Part shown: positions 25,789-37,198 of the stretch, in pieces
Position numbering within the stretch: position 1 is the stretch's first letter
Layout: each line of letters begins with the position of its first letter
From: Shewanella polaris
Lineage (GTDB): Bacteria; Pseudomonadota; Gammaproteobacteria; Enterobacterales; Shewanellaceae
NCBI RefSeq assembly: GCF_006385555.1
Contig: NZ_CP041036.1
Span: forward strand, 868,001-932,000
Direction of reading: 5' to 3'
Length of the DNA: 64,000 nt
The notes under the pieces: generated by a model
Told to the model about the DNA's origin: nothing
Databases searched by the model: none
Seen by the model: only the letters and a program-made list of their open reading frames with translations
Program-made: the position numbers and the translations under genes

Positions 25789-28383
25789 TTAGTTGGCCAC
25801 AATACTGAGGAGTTTACCGGGTACGTAAATTACTTTACGAATCGTTAACCCTTCAGTGTGTTTTTGTACATGTTCATCACTCATGCCTAATGCTTCCACA
25901 TCTTCTTTTGATGCATCGGCAGCAACAGTGATTTTTGCACGTACTTTACCGTTAACTTGAACCACAATCAGTTTGCTGTCTTCAACTAAAGCTGATTCAT
26001 CAACCTCTGGCCAACGACTGTCTTCGATATTGCCTTCGTTACCCAATTCATGCCATAACGTAAATGTCATGTGTGGAACAATAGGGTAAAGCAAACGTGT
26101 AACGGCAGACAAAGCTTCGTCAAGTAATGCACGGTCTTGAGCGGTTTCTTGTGGTGCTTTTAGTAAATGGTTCATGAGTTCCATTACTGAAGCAACTGCG
26201 GTGTTAAACATTTGACGACGCGCAATATCATCACTGACTTTTGCGATTGTCTTATGCAATTCACGGCGTAAAGCTTTTTGATTGGCGTTTAGTTTGCTGG
26301 TATCTAATGCTTCAGTTTTACCTGCAGCAACATGATCGCTAGCCAATTTCCAGAAACGCTTAATGAAGCGATGTGCTCCTTCAACGCCAGACTCTTGCCA
26401 TTCCAGGGTTAATTCTGGTGGCGAGGCAAACATCATGAATAAACGTACGGTATCTGCACCGTATTTTTCAACCATGACTTGCGGGTCGATACCGTTATTC
26501 TTCGATTTAGACATCTTGCTCATACCAGTGTAAACCAGTTCATGACCTTGATTGTCTATTGCTTTAATGATGCGGCCTTTGTCGTCTTTTTCTACCACAG
26601 TCACTTCTAAAGGTGATACCCAAACACGGGCACCTTTTTCGTTGGTGTAGTAGTAAGCGTCAGCTAATACCATGCCTTGAGTTAGCAATTGCTTTGCAGG
26701 CTCATCACTGTTGACCAGGCCTGCGTCACGCAGCAGCTTATGGAAAAAGCGGAAATACAACAAATGCATACAAGCATGTTCGATACCGCCAATGTACTGA
26801 TCTACTGGTAACCAGTAGTTGGCTTTAGCTGGATCTAACATTTCATCTGCATGAGGGCTACAGTAACGCGCATAGTACCAAGACGATTCCATGAAGGTAT
26901 CGAAAGTATCTGTTTCACGGGTTGCTGGCTGACCGTTGACTGTGGTTTCGGCCCAAGTTTTATCGGCTTTAATTGGACTTTGGATACCGTCCATTACCAC
27001 ATCTTCTGGCAAAATAACTGGTAGCTGATCTTCTGGCGTTGGTACAACAGTGCCATCAGCAAGGGTGACCATAGGGATCGGAGCCCCCCAGTAACGCTGA
27101 CGAGACACACCCCAATCGCGTAAACGATAATTGACTTGGCGTTTACCTTTACCTTCTGCGGTTAATCTAGCATCAATAGCTTCAAAAGCGGCTTGAAAAT
27201 CTAAGCCGTCTAGCTCAGGGAATGCATCGCCCGAATTAAACACCACACCTTTTTCGGTGTAGGCTTCTTTGCTGACATCTACTTCGCTATCTAGCGGCTT
27301 AATGACCGCTTCAATGGCAAGATTGTACTTAGTCGCAAATTCATAATCACGTTGATCATGAGCTGGAACTGACATTACCGCGCCAGTGCCGTAATTCATC
27401 AATACAAAGTTAGCGACCCAAATAGGTACCAGTTTGCCCGAAATAGGATGAATAGCCTGTAAGCCAGTTGCGACGCCTTTTTTCTCCATAGAAGCCATGG
27501 CGGCTTCAGTGGTATCAGCATTTTTACATTCTTCTAAAAATGCTGCTAATTCAGGATTGTTCAGCGCAGACTGTTCAGCTAATGGGTGACCCGCTGCAAT
27601 AGCAACATAAGTAACACCCATTAAGGTATCCGGACGAGTGGTGTAGATATCAAACGAGGCATCACTGTCTGCAACAGTAAAGGTCATTTCAATGCCTTCA
27701 CTGCGTCCAATCCAGTTACGTTGCATGGCTTTAACCTGTTCAGGCCAGCCATCTAACGTGTCGATGTCGTTAAGTAATTCTTCAGCGTAATCGGTGATTT
27801 TAATAAACCACTGAGGAATTTCTTTTTGAATAACTGGAGTATCACAGCGCCAGCAACAACCATCTTGTACTTGCTCGTTTGCGAGTACAGTTTCATCGTT
27901 TGGACACCAGTTTACAGATGAAGTTTTTTTGTACACTAAACCTTTGGCATACAACTGAGTGAAGAACCATTGTTCCCAACGATAGTACTCAGGGGTACAC
28001 GTAGCGATTTCACGACTCCAGTCATAACCAAACCCTAATAACTTAAGTTGGTTCTTCATGTAATCAATATTTTCGTATGTCCACGGTGCTGGTGAAGTCT
28101 TGTTATTTATCGCAGCATTTTCTGCAGGTAGACCAAATGAGTCCCAACCAATTGGCTGTAAAACATTTTTACCTTGCAAACGTTGATATCGTGCCACTAC
28201 ATCGCCTATTGTGTAGTTACGAACGTGGCCCATGTGGAGACGACCTGAAGGGTACGGAAACATTGAAAGACAATAGAATTTCTCTTTGCTTTCATCTTCA
28301 GTGACTTCAAAGGTTTTATGTTCTTGCCAGTGCTTTTGCACTAAGGCTTCAATTTCTGATGGATTATATTGTTCTTGCATCAA
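25789..28383 (-). CDS. leuS: Leucyl-tRNA synthetase
   Basis: A class I aminoacyl-tRNA synthetase of 864 residues, with [14 protein letters not shown] (HIGH variant), the zinc-finger [21 protein letters not shown], the editing-domain TTRPDTLMG and the KMSKS loop in [11 protein letters not shown]. It charges leucine to tRNA-Leu, two genes for which lie at 39.3 and 39.8 kb. Two adjacent ATGs are possible starts. Divergent from the DUF1451 gene. Confidence 0.98.
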   Translation of the reverse strand: MMQEQYNPSEIEALVQKHWQEHKTFEVTEDESKEKFYCLSMFPYPSGRLHMGHVRNYTIGDVVARYQRLQGKNVLQPIGWDSFGLPAENAAINNKTSPAPWTYENIDYMKNQLKLLGFGYDWSREIATCTPEYYRWEQWFFTQLYAKGLVYKKTSSVNWCPNDETVLANEQVQDGCCWRCDTPVIQKEIPQWFIKITDYAEELLNDIDTLDGWPEQVKAMQRNWIGRSEGIEMTFTVADSDASFDIYTTRPDTLMGVTYVAIAAGHPLAEQSALNNPELAAFLEECKNADTTEAAMASMEKKGVATGLQAIHPISGKLVPIWVANFVLMNYGTGAVMSVPAHDQRDYEFATKYNLAIEAVIKPLDSEVDVSKEAYTEKGVVFNSGDAFPELDGLDFQAAFEAIDARLTAEGKGKRQVNYRLRDWGVSRQRYWGAPIPMVTLADGTVVPTPEDQLPVILPEDVVMDGIQSPIKADKTWAETTVNGQPATRETDTFDTFMESSWYYARYCSPHADEMLDPAKANYWLPVDQYIGGIEHACMHLLYFRFFHKLLRDAGLVNSDEPAKQLLTQGMVLADAYYYTNEKGARVWVSPLEVTVVEKDDKGRIIKAIDNQGHELVYTGMSKMSKSKNNGIDPQVMVEKYGADTVRLFMMFASPPELTLEWQESGVEGAHRFIKRFWKLASDHVAAGKTEALDTSKLNANQKALRRELHKTIAKVSDDIARRQMFNTAVASVMELMNHLLKAPQETAQDRALLDEALSAVTRLLYPIVPHMTFTLWHELGNEGNIEDSRWPEVDESALVEDSKLIVVQVNGKVRAKITVAADASKEDVEALGMSDEHVQKHTEGLTIRKVIYVPGKLLSIVAN

Positions 28384-28499
28384 TCTATTTCCGGCTATGC
28401 CGCCTATTTTTGATCTAACGCTCGACAGCGTGATTTATAACTGCATAGAATAAACTAGAAGTGACCTATTAAAAAGGTGCGTATTAAGGAGTATTACTT

Positions 28500-29000
28500 A
28501 TGAGTGGAAAAAGTTCAGCACTATTAGCCTTGTATGAGTCACTATTCGAACAGGTTAAAGCCATGTTTGAAGAGGATAACTCATTAACAGCTAAGGATTT
28601 GTTTAAGGCCGTGACCCAGGGGAAGGAGTTCGTAAAACTTAAATCTCATGCTGATGATGAAGAACTCGCATTAGTAGAAGAATTTTTAAAGCGTGACATT
28701 GAAGCCTTCCTAAATGAAGAACATGCCGATGATTTGAGTTATAGCCCAATGGTAATTGGGATTGAGAACACATTATGGCAGTGGTTGAGCGAAATAACCG
28801 ATCGTAGCCAAGTGGAGTGGCACGAAATATTACAAGATTTCAAAAATAATGGGGTTTATAAGTCTGGGGAAATTATTAACCAAGGTAAGCTGACTTGTAA
28901 TAAATGTGGTCATCAAATGGAAATCAATTTTCCTGGGGTTATTCCTAATTGTCCTAAATGCGATTTTAATGAGTTTTCTCGGGAGCCATTAACGCCATAA
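28500..29000 (+). CDS. ybeL: Zinc-ribbon DUF1451 (YbeL-like) protein
   Basis: A 166-residue acidic protein with an N-terminal helical region and a C-terminal zinc ribbon of two CxxC pairs (CNKCGH and CPKC). It matches the YbeL/DUF1451 family, found next to leuS in E. coli as here (divergent). The start follows a clear aaggag ribosome-binding site. Function unknown; the ribbon suggests nucleic-acid or protein binding. Confidence 0.92.
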   Translation: MSGKSSALLALYESLFEQVKAMFEEDNSLTAKDLFKAVTQGKEFVKLKSHADDEELALVEEFLKRDIEAFLNEEHADDLSYSPMVIGIENTLWQWLSEITDRSQVEWHEILQDFKNNGVYKSGEIINQGKLTCNKCGHQMEINFPGVIPNCPKCDFNEFSREPLTP

Positions 29001-29050
29001 TTCATTAACATGTTACTTGGTAAATATATTTAGGGTAACAATCATATTTT

Positions 29051-29080
29051 CGGTAATAGCAGCTAACGCTTCTGTTACCG
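29051..29080 (+). terminator. Imperfect hairpin downstream of the DUF1451 gene
   Basis: The arms cggtaa and ttaccg enclose a partly paired middle (agcag ... cttct) and are followed by attattttgttat. It is a plausible weak rho-independent terminator for the plus-strand gene. Confidence 0.45.
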
Positions 29081-29189
29081 ATTATTTTGTTATATGCCAC
29101 TTTCTACAGGGGGGAGCGTTAATTTTACAGAAAAATTAGTAAAATTGATTTTTAAATACTCAGTTAAAATCCGCTAAAGTACTTTTCGA

Positions 29190-29702
29190 TTAACAGCCAC
29201 TCAACACTGTTTGATATTTGGGGGGGGTAGTAGCGTTTGCGGCTTGAGTGTATAAAAAATAGCAATTATCGTTAGCCACTTGGCCATTACCGTCTTTATC
29301 ATAGCCAATGTACGTAAACGCAATCCCTTGATACTGAATGGTAAAAACATCATCAAGATTTATCCATTCTTCGATGTCAGTGTTATCTAAATAGCCCCAT
29401 TTTAACCGCGTTTCATAGACACCATCATTGTCGAGATCAACATCGATTAAATCGTCTCGGTTAGTTACAGGCTGCACTTGAAAACTGGTCATTTGTGAAC
29501 GGGCATACACTAGGTTATTGGCTGTTTTTACACTGGCCATCACGCCAGATAGCGTGCTTTCTCTTGCTTCAGTACTGAGGCCTATAAACTTAGGTGCAGC
29601 AACAACTGCTAGAATAGCTAAAATGATGATCACCACAACCAACTCAATTAACGTAAATCCTTGCGAAAGTGAATGCCTGGTAAGTAGAGTTGATTGCGTC
29701 AT
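29190..29702 (-). CDS. Type IV prepilin-like / pseudopilin protein
   Basis: A 170-residue protein with a prepilin signature QGFTLIELVVVIIILAILAVVAAPKF: cleavage by prepilin peptidase after Gly and methylation of the new Phe. The region after the helix (STEARESTLSGVMASVKTANNLVYARSQ) resembles MSHA-type pilins and pseudopilins. C-terminal Cys residues (ANDNCYFLYT and LSGC) probably form the pilin disulphide. It lies 12 bases after lnt on the minus strand; no pilus assembly genes are near, so it is an orphan minor pilin. Confidence 0.85.
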   Translation of the reverse strand: MTQSTLLTRHSLSQGFTLIELVVVIIILAILAVVAAPKFIGLSTEARESTLSGVMASVKTANNLVYARSQMTSFQVQPVTNRDDLIDVDLDNDGVYETRLKWGYLDNTDIEEWINLDDVFTIQYQGIAFTYIGYDKDGNGQVANDNCYFLYTQAANATTPPKYQTVLSGC

Positions 29703-29714
29703 ATTACAATTCCT

Positions 29715-31277
29715 TTAGCGACGAAAGTAGTTTCTAACGCCTAAAAGTGTGAGTAAACCACAGAGTATCAGTAAGGGGGATTGGCCAAATTTTCTAAACC
29801 AAGTTTGTCCTTGGTAAAGCGGAATATTGGTTACAAGCACTCCTGTTTCAAATTGAGGGATCGCATCAGTTATGCGCCCATGAGGGTCAACTACCGCAGT
29901 GATGCCGTTATTGGTTCCTCTGAGTAATGGTTTTCCCATTTCAATCGCACGCATTTGGGCAATTTCCATATGCTGCAATGGCCCATTTGAGGCACCAAAC
30001 CAAGCGTCGTTAGAAACAGTGAGAAGTAAATCTGTTTCGTTTGTGACACTTGCCCTGACTTGTTCAGGAAAGGCTATCTCGTAACAAATAGCGGGGGCAA
30101 TATGGTAACCCAAGGCAGTTAAATTAGGCTGCGTGTAGTCACCCCGTTGGAATGATGACATTGGCAAATTAAAAAATGGTGCGATAGGGCGAAGTAAATC
30201 GCCTAACGGGACAAACTCACCAATGGGCAATAAATGATGCTTTTTAAATTGATTACTGCCATCACCAACATAATCAGCACTCGTCTGGTGCTTCTGTTGG
30301 TAATTACCTAACACGATGAGTGAATTATAAAAATCATTTTGCTGGTGGCTAATAATACCGCTGATAATCGCCATATTGTTGATATTGGCAACTTGATTAG
30401 CATTCATTAGGAAGTCTTCAACCATGGCTTCCGGTGCTGGGATCGCGGCTTCAGGCCAAATAACAATATCGACGCTAGAGGCTTCATCGAATTGTTCGCG
30501 GGTTAGATCCATGTACTTGAGCATGGTTGGCCACAGTGCATCGGGTTCCCATTTCATGCTTTGGGCAATATTACCTTGTACTAATGCAACCTTGACCGAT
30601 TTACCTGAGGCAGTAATTGGATTGAGTTGTGGTGCAATCCAAGCACTTAGTGTTAAGACGGGCAATATAATTAATACAGGTAATAGGCGTTTTTGGGTTA
30701 ACAGCATTAATGAGCCTGCAACTAATGCCACCACGAAGCTCAAACCCAAGGCGCCAATAAAGCTGGCTAACTCACTAAGTGGGCCCAATGTTTGGCTATA
30801 GCCTGCCCAAATCCAAGGGAAACCAGTTAGCACCCAGCCTCGTAACCATTCGGTGAGTACCCATAATGCAGGGAATATCCCCAGATAGGTTAAGTAAGGA
30901 TTTAAGGTGTGTTTAGATGTACGTGATAGTTTACTGACTAAATACCCACAAATAGCAGGGTAAATAGCCAGATAGAGTGCCAGCAGTGCCATTAGGCTTA
31001 TTGATACCGCAATGGGCATACCACCAAAGGTGTCAATACTGACATGAACCCAACTAATGCCGATAGCAAAACAACCAAAGCCAAAACTGAACCAGTAATA
31101 CAAATTTTGTTTGGCGGTTAATGCTTGGCTTTGCCATAAAGCAAAGCCCAATGCTAAAGGAAATATCGCCCAAATTTCATAAGGCGCAAATGATAATGCG
31201 GTACTGGCGCCAGCAATAAATGCTGTCACCAGACGAGCAATACTCAAAGGTGAGTATATAGATTGAGTTTTTAGCAC
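29715..31277 (-). CDS. lnt: Apolipoprotein N-acyltransferase
   Basis: A 520-residue inner-membrane enzyme: about seven helices followed by a nitrilase-like domain with the Glu-Lys-Cys triad visible in VIWPEAAIPAP, FKKHHLLPIGEFVPLG and APAICYEIAFPEQ. It adds the third acyl chain to lipoproteins such as LptE, LolB and RlpA encoded in this window. It follows corC by 3 bases. Confidence 0.97.
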   Translation of the reverse strand: MLKTQSIYSPLSIARLVTAFIAGASTALSFAPYEIWAIFPLALGFALWQSQALTAKQNLYYWFSFGFGCFAIGISWVHVSIDTFGGMPIAVSISLMALLALYLAIYPAICGYLVSKLSRTSKHTLNPYLTYLGIFPALWVLTEWLRGWVLTGFPWIWAGYSQTLGPLSELASFIGALGLSFVVALVAGSLMLLTQKRLLPVLIILPVLTLSAWIAPQLNPITASGKSVKVALVQGNIAQSMKWEPDALWPTMLKYMDLTREQFDEASSVDIVIWPEAAIPAPEAMVEDFLMNANQVANINNMAIISGIISHQQNDFYNSLIVLGNYQQKHQTSADYVGDGSNQFKKHHLLPIGEFVPLGDLLRPIAPFFNLPMSSFQRGDYTQPNLTALGYHIAPAICYEIAFPEQVRASVTNETDLLLTVSNDAWFGASNGPLQHMEIAQMRAIEMGKPLLRGTNNGITAVVDPHGRITDAIPQFETGVLVTNIPLYQGQTWFRKFGQSPLLILCGLLTLLGVRNYFRR

Positions 31278-31280
31278 GAT

Positions 31281-32159
31281 TTAGTCGTCGAATTCTTCAC
31301 TGGTATTAGGGTCGGGAAGTTTAACACGAAGTTGTACTAATCGGCGGTTATCTGCATTAATGACTTTGAACTCGATATTGTTAATGACAATAATTTCATT
31401 CCGTTCAGGTAGATGACCAAATGCATGCGACACCATGCCACCCACAGTATCGAATTCTTCATCACTAAAGTTGGTACCACAAGCTTCATTGAAATCGTCG
31501 ATTTCAGTGAGTGCTTTCACCATAAATACAGTGTTACTGAGTTTTTTTATTTCAGTGTCTTCAACAGAATTATGGTCAAATTCATCTTCAATCTCACCGA
31601 CAATTTCTTCGAGAATATCTTCGATGGTCACTAAGCCTGATACGCCGCCATATTCATCGACAACAATCGCCATATGATAACGTTGCGAGCGAAATTCTTT
31701 AAGTAGCACATCGACGCGTTTGCTTTCTGGTACAACAACAGCAGGTCGAATGACTTGGGCAAGCGTTAATGGTTCATCTGACTGTTTAAAACCGAATTTA
31801 ATCAAATCTTTGGCCAGTAAAATGCCTTCAATATGATCTTTATCTTCATTAACAACAGGGAAGCGAGAGTGACCTGAATCCATGACGATTTCTAAAAATT
31901 CATCAACAGTCGAGTCTATTTGAATGGTAACAATTTGCGCTCTTGGGATCATGATGTCGCGCACTCGAAGGTCCGAAACCTCTAATACACCTTTAATCAT
32001 TTCGCGAGTGTCTTCTGTAATGAGGTCGCGCATTTCTGCACCTGCGATTACGTCGACTAAATCTTCGCGATTTTGAGGTTCGCCCTGAAATAATTGGTTA
32101 ATCTTATCGAACCAGCTCTTCTTGTGGGCGTTTGTACTCGGGGGGATATCGTCACTCAT
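31281..32159 (-). CDS. corC: CorC/HlyC family CBS-domain protein
   Basis: A 292-residue soluble protein: two CBS domains (about 65-190; VSDLRVRDIMIPRAQIV and HIEGILLAKDLI) and a C-terminal CorC/HlyC transporter-associated domain (about 205-285). Unlike CorB-type proteins it has no membrane domain. CorC is linked to magnesium and cobalt efflux; the E. coli orthologue is also next to lnt and ybeY. Confidence 0.95.
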   Translation of the reverse strand: MSDDIPPSTNAHKKSWFDKINQLFQGEPQNREDLVDVIAGAEMRDLITEDTREMIKGVLEVSDLRVRDIMIPRAQIVTIQIDSTVDEFLEIVMDSGHSRFPVVNEDKDHIEGILLAKDLIKFGFKQSDEPLTLAQVIRPAVVVPESKRVDVLLKEFRSQRYHMAIVVDEYGGVSGLVTIEDILEEIVGEIEDEFDHNSVEDTEIKKLSNTVFMVKALTEIDDFNEACGTNFSDEEFDTVGGMVSHAFGHLPERNEIIVINNIEFKVINADNRRLVQLRVKLPDPNTSEEFDD

Positions 32160-32204
32160 AATATTTACTTAAACAAGTATATCTATTTGATATAAATAGT
32201 TTAT

Positions 32205-32678
32205 TTATGCTTCCTTATAGGGGTCGGTAAAGCCTAAGCCTTCAACAAGTTGGGTCTCTAATGACTCCATCTCATCGGCTTCTTGGTCGATAATATGGTC
32301 ATAACCTAGCAAATGCAAGCAGCCGTGTATGACCATGTGCGCCCAATGCGCATTTAGGGGTTTATTTTGCTCAATGGCTTCTTGTTCGACAACCTCAACG
32401 CAAATAACTAAATCGCCCAATAATGGTAGTTCAACTTCTGGTGGCGCTTCAAACGGGAAAGACAATACATTGGTGGGTTTGTCTTTACCGCGATAAGTAC
32501 TGTTAAGCTGCTGGCTTTCTGTAATATCAACAAGACGAATGGTTAACTCAACTTCAGGCATTGTCTGACCAATAGCAGTACGTACCCAAGTTTTAAATTC
32601 AGTTTTAGAAGGTAAGTTGAGCTTATCATCAACTGCAATTTGCAGGTCAAGATCTAGTTTTATCCCTCGTTGACTCAT
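32205..32678 (-). CDS. ybeY: Endoribonuclease YbeY
   Basis: A 157-residue metal-dependent RNase with the [11 protein letters not shown] zinc motif (H-x3-H-x5-H) and [14 protein letters not shown]. It participates in 16S rRNA 3' maturation and ribosome quality control. It abuts ybeZ at 32678. Confidence 0.98.
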   Translation of the reverse strand: MSQRGIKLDLDLQIAVDDKLNLPSKTEFKTWVRTAIGQTMPEVELTIRLVDITESQQLNSTYRGKDKPTNVLSFPFEAPPEVELPLLGDLVICVEVVEQEAIEQNKPLNAHWAHMVIHGCLHLLGYDHIIDQEADEMESLETQLVEGLGFTDPYKEA

Positions 32679-33736
32679 TAAACTAGGCCCTCTTTTTGTT
32701 GTTGACGTTTTTGCTCACGCTCTTGATATGCTTTTTCTTTGATGGCTTTTTCAATTTGCTCTTGTTGCTCAAACGCTTCATAAGCTTCAACAATTCTAGC
32801 CACAACAGGATGACGAACCACGTCTTGTGCAATAAAGAAATTAAAACTGATTTCTGGCACCTCACTCAATACTTCTATGGCGTGACGCAAACCAGACTTT
32901 TGGCTACGAGGTAAATCGATCTGGGTAATGTCACCCGTGATCACTGCTCGCGAATTAAAGCCAATACGGGTTAAAAACATTTTCATTTGTTCAACGGTGG
33001 TATTTTGGGCTTCATCTAAAATAATAAAAGCATCATTGAGTGTTCGACCGCGCATATAAGCGAGTGGGGCGACTTCAATTACACCGCGTTCAATCAGTTT
33101 TTCAACTTTCTCAAAACCCATCATTTCAAACAATGCATCATAGAGTGGGCGTAGGTAAGGGTCTACTTTTTGGCTTAAATCGCCGGGTAAGAACCCGAGT
33201 TTTTCACCCGCCTCAACTGCTGGACGAGTTAATAGAATACGACGTACTTCTTGACGTTCATAGGCATCAACCGCCGCCGCAACAGCAAGGTACGTTTTAC
33301 CCGTACCAGCAGGGCCAATACCAAAGCTAATGTCATGACGAGTAATATTATGCATGTACACACTTTGATTGGGTGTACGAGGTTTAATGACGCCACGCTT
33401 GGTTTTTATATGAATGTCGCTGTCGTCATTATCTTGTTGCGCTTCAAGGTTAATCGCTTCTTGAATGGCTAAATGAACCATTTCGGGTTCTAAGTCTGGC
33501 GTACTGCCTTTTACGGTTTGAGTTTCAATGTATAACTGACGTAACAAGTTATTGGCATTGAGTGCGTTACGTGGCAAACCTACAATAGTGAAATGATTAT
33601 TTTTATGGATAATCTCAACACCTAAGCGGCGTTCAAGTTGTTTGATGTTGTCATCAAATGGGCCACATAAGGAGGCGAGGCGACGAGTATCTGAAGGTTC
33701 TAGATACAAATTCATGGTGGTAACTTTAGTACTCAA
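32678..33736 (-). CDS. ybeZ: PhoH-family ATPase YbeZ
   Basis: A 352-residue PhoH-like ATPase with an N-terminal KH-like part and Walker [48 protein letters not shown], Walker [12 protein letters not shown] and [15 protein letters not shown]. It works with YbeY in RNA metabolism; the genes abut. It probably begins the ybeZ-ybeY-corC-lnt transcript. Confidence 0.96.
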   Translation of the reverse strand: MSTKVTTMNLYLEPSDTRRLASLCGPFDDNIKQLERRLGVEIIHKNNHFTIVGLPRNALNANNLLRQLYIETQTVKGSTPDLEPEMVHLAIQEAINLEAQQDNDDSDIHIKTKRGVIKPRTPNQSVYMHNITRHDISFGIGPAGTGKTYLAVAAAVDAYERQEVRRILLTRPAVEAGEKLGFLPGDLSQKVDPYLRPLYDALFEMMGFEKVEKLIERGVIEVAPLAYMRGRTLNDAFIILDEAQNTTVEQMKMFLTRIGFNSRAVITGDITQIDLPRSQKSGLRHAIEVLSEVPEISFNFFIAQDVVRHPVVARIVEAYEAFEQQEQIEKAIKEKAYQEREQKRQQQKEGLV

Positions 33737-33855
33737 ATAAGGCTCCAGGTTTTGGTATTGAACAACAAAACAATAGCGAGATAATGCTATTTCTTCATGA
33801 TAACAGTTTACGAGTCTCCGGATAGAATTACCATGATATGACTAATTTTAAGCAA

Positions 33856-33884
33856 AATTAAAGGCGGACAAGCCGCCTTTAATT
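33856..33884. terminator. Rho-independent terminator after miaB
   Basis: A 12-bp perfect stem (aattaaaggcgg / ccgcctttaatt) with a 5-base loop. It lies 23 bases past the miaB stop on the minus strand and separates miaB from ybeZ. It has T-rich flanks in both directions. Confidence 0.88.
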
Positions 33885-33906
33885 ATTTTTAAACTACAAA
33901 CATCAA

Positions 33907-35331
33907 TTACGGCTTAAAGTGGGTTACACCTAAAGCATCATCTTGCTTGTGTTTAGCCATAATATCTGACGGATGTAAGCTGCGACGTAAATCCATTTCA
34001 TCTTCACCTCGAACAAATTCACCGCGTAATGAGTTGGTATAAACATCAACAATTTTCACATCAACGAAACTGCCGATATGGGTGTGGACAGCTTCAAAGT
34101 TAACCACACGACTGTTTTCAGTACGACCGCGAAGTTCCATTGGATTCTTTACCGAAGGACCTTCAACTAAAATGCGTTGAACAGTGCCCAACATTTGACG
34201 GCTATAACGCATTGCTTGTTGAGTAATACGTTCTTGTAAAATAGCTAAACGCTGTTTCTTTTCCTCATCGCTGACATTGTCAGGCAAGTCTGCCGCAGGT
34301 GTACCTGGGCGAGCGCTATAGATAAAACTAAAGCTGTGATCAAACGCGACATCTTCAATCAGTTTCATGGTATCAGCGAAATCTTCTTTAGATTCACCTG
34401 GAAAACCAATAATAAAGTCTGAGCTGATTTGAATATCAGGACGAGCTTTACGCAGACGACGAATAATCGACTTGTATTCAATCGCCATGTGACCGCGTTT
34501 CATTTGGGTTAAAATACGATCAGAACCCGATTGCACCGGTAAATGCAGGAAACTCACCAATTCAGGCGTGTCTTCGTACACATCGATAATGTCTTGAGTA
34601 AACTCAATTGGGTGGCTGGTAGTAAAGCGTAAACGATCGATACCGTCGATTGATGCAATTAAGCGTAGCAATTCTGCAAAGGTACAAATTTCATCGTCGT
34701 GCGTTGCGCCACGGTATGCGTTAACGTTTTGACCTAATAAATTCACTTCACGCACACCTTGAGCAGCCAATTGAGCTACTTCAAGAATGACGTCATCTAA
34801 TGGACGGCTGACTTCTTCGCCGCGAGTGTAAGGCACTACGCAGAAAGAACAGTATTTACTGCAACCTTCCATAATAGACACAAATGCCGTTGGGCCATCA
34901 GCGCGAGGCTCAGGAAGGCGATCGAATTTTTCAATTTCTGGGAAGCTGATATCAATTACAGCTTTTTCGCCGCGTTGAATTTGTTCAATCATCTCAGGTA
35001 AGCGATGCAGTGTTTGTGGGCCAAAGATAATATCAACGCATTGAGCGCGATCTTTAATCGCTTTACCTTCTTGTGAGGCAACACAGCCGCCGACACCAAT
35101 AATTAAATTAGGATTTTTATCTTTTAAAGATTTCCAACGCCCTAGCTGATGGAAAACTTTCTCCTGTGCTTTTTCACGAATAGAGCAAGTATTAAGCAGC
35201 AGTACGTCTGCTTCGCTCGCATCTTCGGTCAAGGTATATCCTTGATAGTCGTCTAATAAATCAGCCATCTTTGATGAGTCATACTCATTCATTTGACAGC
35301 CCCAGGTCTTAATATGAAGTTTTTTACTCAT
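33907..35331 (-). CDS. miaB: tRNA-2-methylthio-N6-dimethylallyladenosine synthase
   Basis: A 474-residue radical-SAM methylthiotransferase. The N-terminal UPF0004 domain carries cluster cysteines ([30 protein letters not shown]), the radical-SAM motif is [20 protein letters not shown], and a TRAM domain ends the protein. It modifies A37 of tRNAs reading UNN codons. Divergent from ubiF, as in E. coli. Confidence 0.98.
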   Translation of the reverse strand: MSKKLHIKTWGCQMNEYDSSKMADLLDDYQGYTLTEDASEADVLLLNTCSIREKAQEKVFHQLGRWKSLKDKNPNLIIGVGGCVASQEGKAIKDRAQCVDIIFGPQTLHRLPEMIEQIQRGEKAVIDISFPEIEKFDRLPEPRADGPTAFVSIMEGCSKYCSFCVVPYTRGEEVSRPLDDVILEVAQLAAQGVREVNLLGQNVNAYRGATHDDEICTFAELLRLIASIDGIDRLRFTTSHPIEFTQDIIDVYEDTPELVSFLHLPVQSGSDRILTQMKRGHMAIEYKSIIRRLRKARPDIQISSDFIIGFPGESKEDFADTMKLIEDVAFDHSFSFIYSARPGTPAADLPDNVSDEEKKQRLAILQERITQQAMRYSRQMLGTVQRILVEGPSVKNPMELRGRTENSRVVNFEAVHTHIGSFVDVKIVDVYTNSLRGEFVRGEDEMDLRRSLHPSDIMAKHKQDDALGVTHFKP

Positions 35332-35778
35332 CAGTGCTCGCCAGTAAATCCACAGTAAAAATAGCGCGACATTTTACCTGTTGTCGGACGCTCTGGCTAG
35401 CATTAGTGCACGTTTCGCTCATTTGAATATAAACTGGTGAGTACCCTTATAAACTGTAATGGCTTATTGTTTGAGTAAAATTAGTGTGATTGAGGGACTG
35501 AAAAAATGAATTTTACAGCCATATTATGATCCTAGCGCTGAACATTGATGGCTTAAGCCAACATTATTGGATTGCAACATTTCCGTGGCATGTTGTTATA
35601 GGGCATAATTAAATCCATTACGATATGTAGCTGTCATCATTTCAATAATACTAACGCTTGTCGCGTTGGTTATTCATTGCAAAAATGTAGATAAAGACGT
35701 TATAGCACCATGGGGTTATACTGTTTTTAGGCTGGCTTTAACTAGGTTGCCGATTCATCGACTGTCATATTAAACATC
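35332..35778. other. 447-bp intergenic region between divergent miaB and ubiF
   Basis: AT-rich and non-coding. It must hold the promoters of both genes. I saw no strong inverted repeat, RNA gene or conserved operator in it. Confidence 0.5.
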
Positions 35779-37029
35779 ATGTCATCTCACTATTATGGAT
35801 GTAAAACCATGCAAGATGCTTCTCTTACTGCAACTCATTGCTCCAATACCATTGATTATGATGTTGTCGTTGTCGGCGGCGGAATGGTTGGCGCTGCAGC
35901 AGCAATTGGATTAGGTCAGTTAGGGCTAAGCGTGGCGGTGATCGAATCACGCCAGCCACAAGCTTATGAACCTGAGCAACCGCTAGATGTAAGGGTGTCG
36001 GCTATTAGTGTGGCGTCTGAGCAGTTGCTAACTCGTTTAGGTGTGATGGAGCATTTACTTACCCTGCGTCACGCACCTTACAACGGTTTGGAAACGTGGG
36101 AACTCGACGGTTGTTTAACTGCATTTAATGCCGAACAAGTTGGTCAGGCGCACTTAGGCTATTTTTTTGAAAACCGGTTAATTCAATTGAGTCTATGGCA
36201 GCAAATCGATCAAATGGACAATATCACCTTATTGTGTCCCCATAGTGTGGCCCAATTTGAACGTTTAGCAGACCGTCAGCAAGTGAGTATAAAGCTTGAT
36301 AATGGCGATACACTGACGACTAAGCTGCTCATTGGTGCCGATGGTGCTAATTCGCAAGTGCGTCAATGGGCTGGGATTGGTGTGACAGGCTGGGATTATG
36401 CCCAATCGGCGATGTTAATTAATATCAATACTGAAACACCACAACAAACGGTCACTTGGCAGCAGTTTACGCCAGCCGGTCCCCGTAGTTTGTTACCTTT
36501 GCCTGGTCATCACGCTTCATTAGTATGGTATGACGATGCCAATCGTATTAAACAATTATCACAACTCAATAATCTTCAACTTGCTGAACAAATACGACTA
36601 CATTTCCCGTCACGGTTAGATCCTCGTTTTACTGTAGAAAGTCGCGGGAGCTTCCCGTTAACGCGTCGACATGCACAAGGCTATTACCAAAATAATGTGG
36701 TGATCATTGGTGACGCAGCCCATACCATTAATCCATTAGCTGGGCAGGGGGTTAATATTGGTTTTAAAGATGTTGATTTGCTGGTGGCTCAAGTGGCTAA
36801 TGCCATTGGCTGCGGTGAAACATGGTGGCAAACGCCAGTATTAAAACGCTATCAACAATCACGTTACCTTGATAATCAATTAATGATGACCGCAATGGAT
36901 GTATTTTATGCGGGCTTTAGTAATAATATTTTGCCATTAAAATTACTGCGAAATGGTGCGTTAAAACTCGCCAATATTGATTCTCCAATTAAGCGAAAAG
37001 TCTTGAAGTATGCACTTGGACTTAGTTAA
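35779..37029 (+). CDS. ubiF: FAD-dependent ubiquinone-biosynthesis hydroxylase (UbiF/UbiH/VisC family)
   Basis: A 416-residue flavoprotein monooxygenase with the dinucleotide motif VVVVGGGMVGAAAAIGLG, the family motif RVSAISVASEQLL, LIGADGANSQVRQWAGI (DG motif) and IIGDAAHTINPLAGQGVNIGFKD. These enzymes hydroxylate the ubiquinone ring. Among the homologues, UbiF is favoured because of the divergent miaB neighbour, as in E. coli; UbiH or UbiI cannot be excluded by eye. An internal ATG at 35809 preceded by ggatgt may be the true start. Confidence 0.85.
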   Translation: MSSHYYGCKTMQDASLTATHCSNTIDYDVVVVGGGMVGAAAAIGLGQLGLSVAVIESRQPQAYEPEQPLDVRVSAISVASEQLLTRLGVMEHLLTLRHAPYNGLETWELDGCLTAFNAEQVGQAHLGYFFENRLIQLSLWQQIDQMDNITLLCPHSVAQFERLADRQQVSIKLDNGDTLTTKLLIGADGANSQVRQWAGIGVTGWDYAQSAMLININTETPQQTVTWQQFTPAGPRSLLPLPGHHASLVWYDDANRIKQLSQLNNLQLAEQIRLHFPSRLDPRFTVESRGSFPLTRRHAQGYYQNNVVIIGDAAHTINPLAGQGVNIGFKDVDLLVAQVANAIGCGETWWQTPVLKRYQQSRYLDNQLMMTAMDVFYAGFSNNILPLKLLRNGALKLANIDSPIKRKVLKYALGLS

Positions 37030-37198
37030 ACCTAATAAGTGGGTTAACTTGTGGTTTGTTGACAAGCCATTTGAGTGCTAAAATGCCGCGTTTTGCATCA
37101 TGTGTATTTTGATGTACCCCATGAAAGGCGTTTAGCTGCACTTATTGCGAATAACTTACGCAGATAATAACTTGTGCTAATAAACTGACTAGGTCGTG

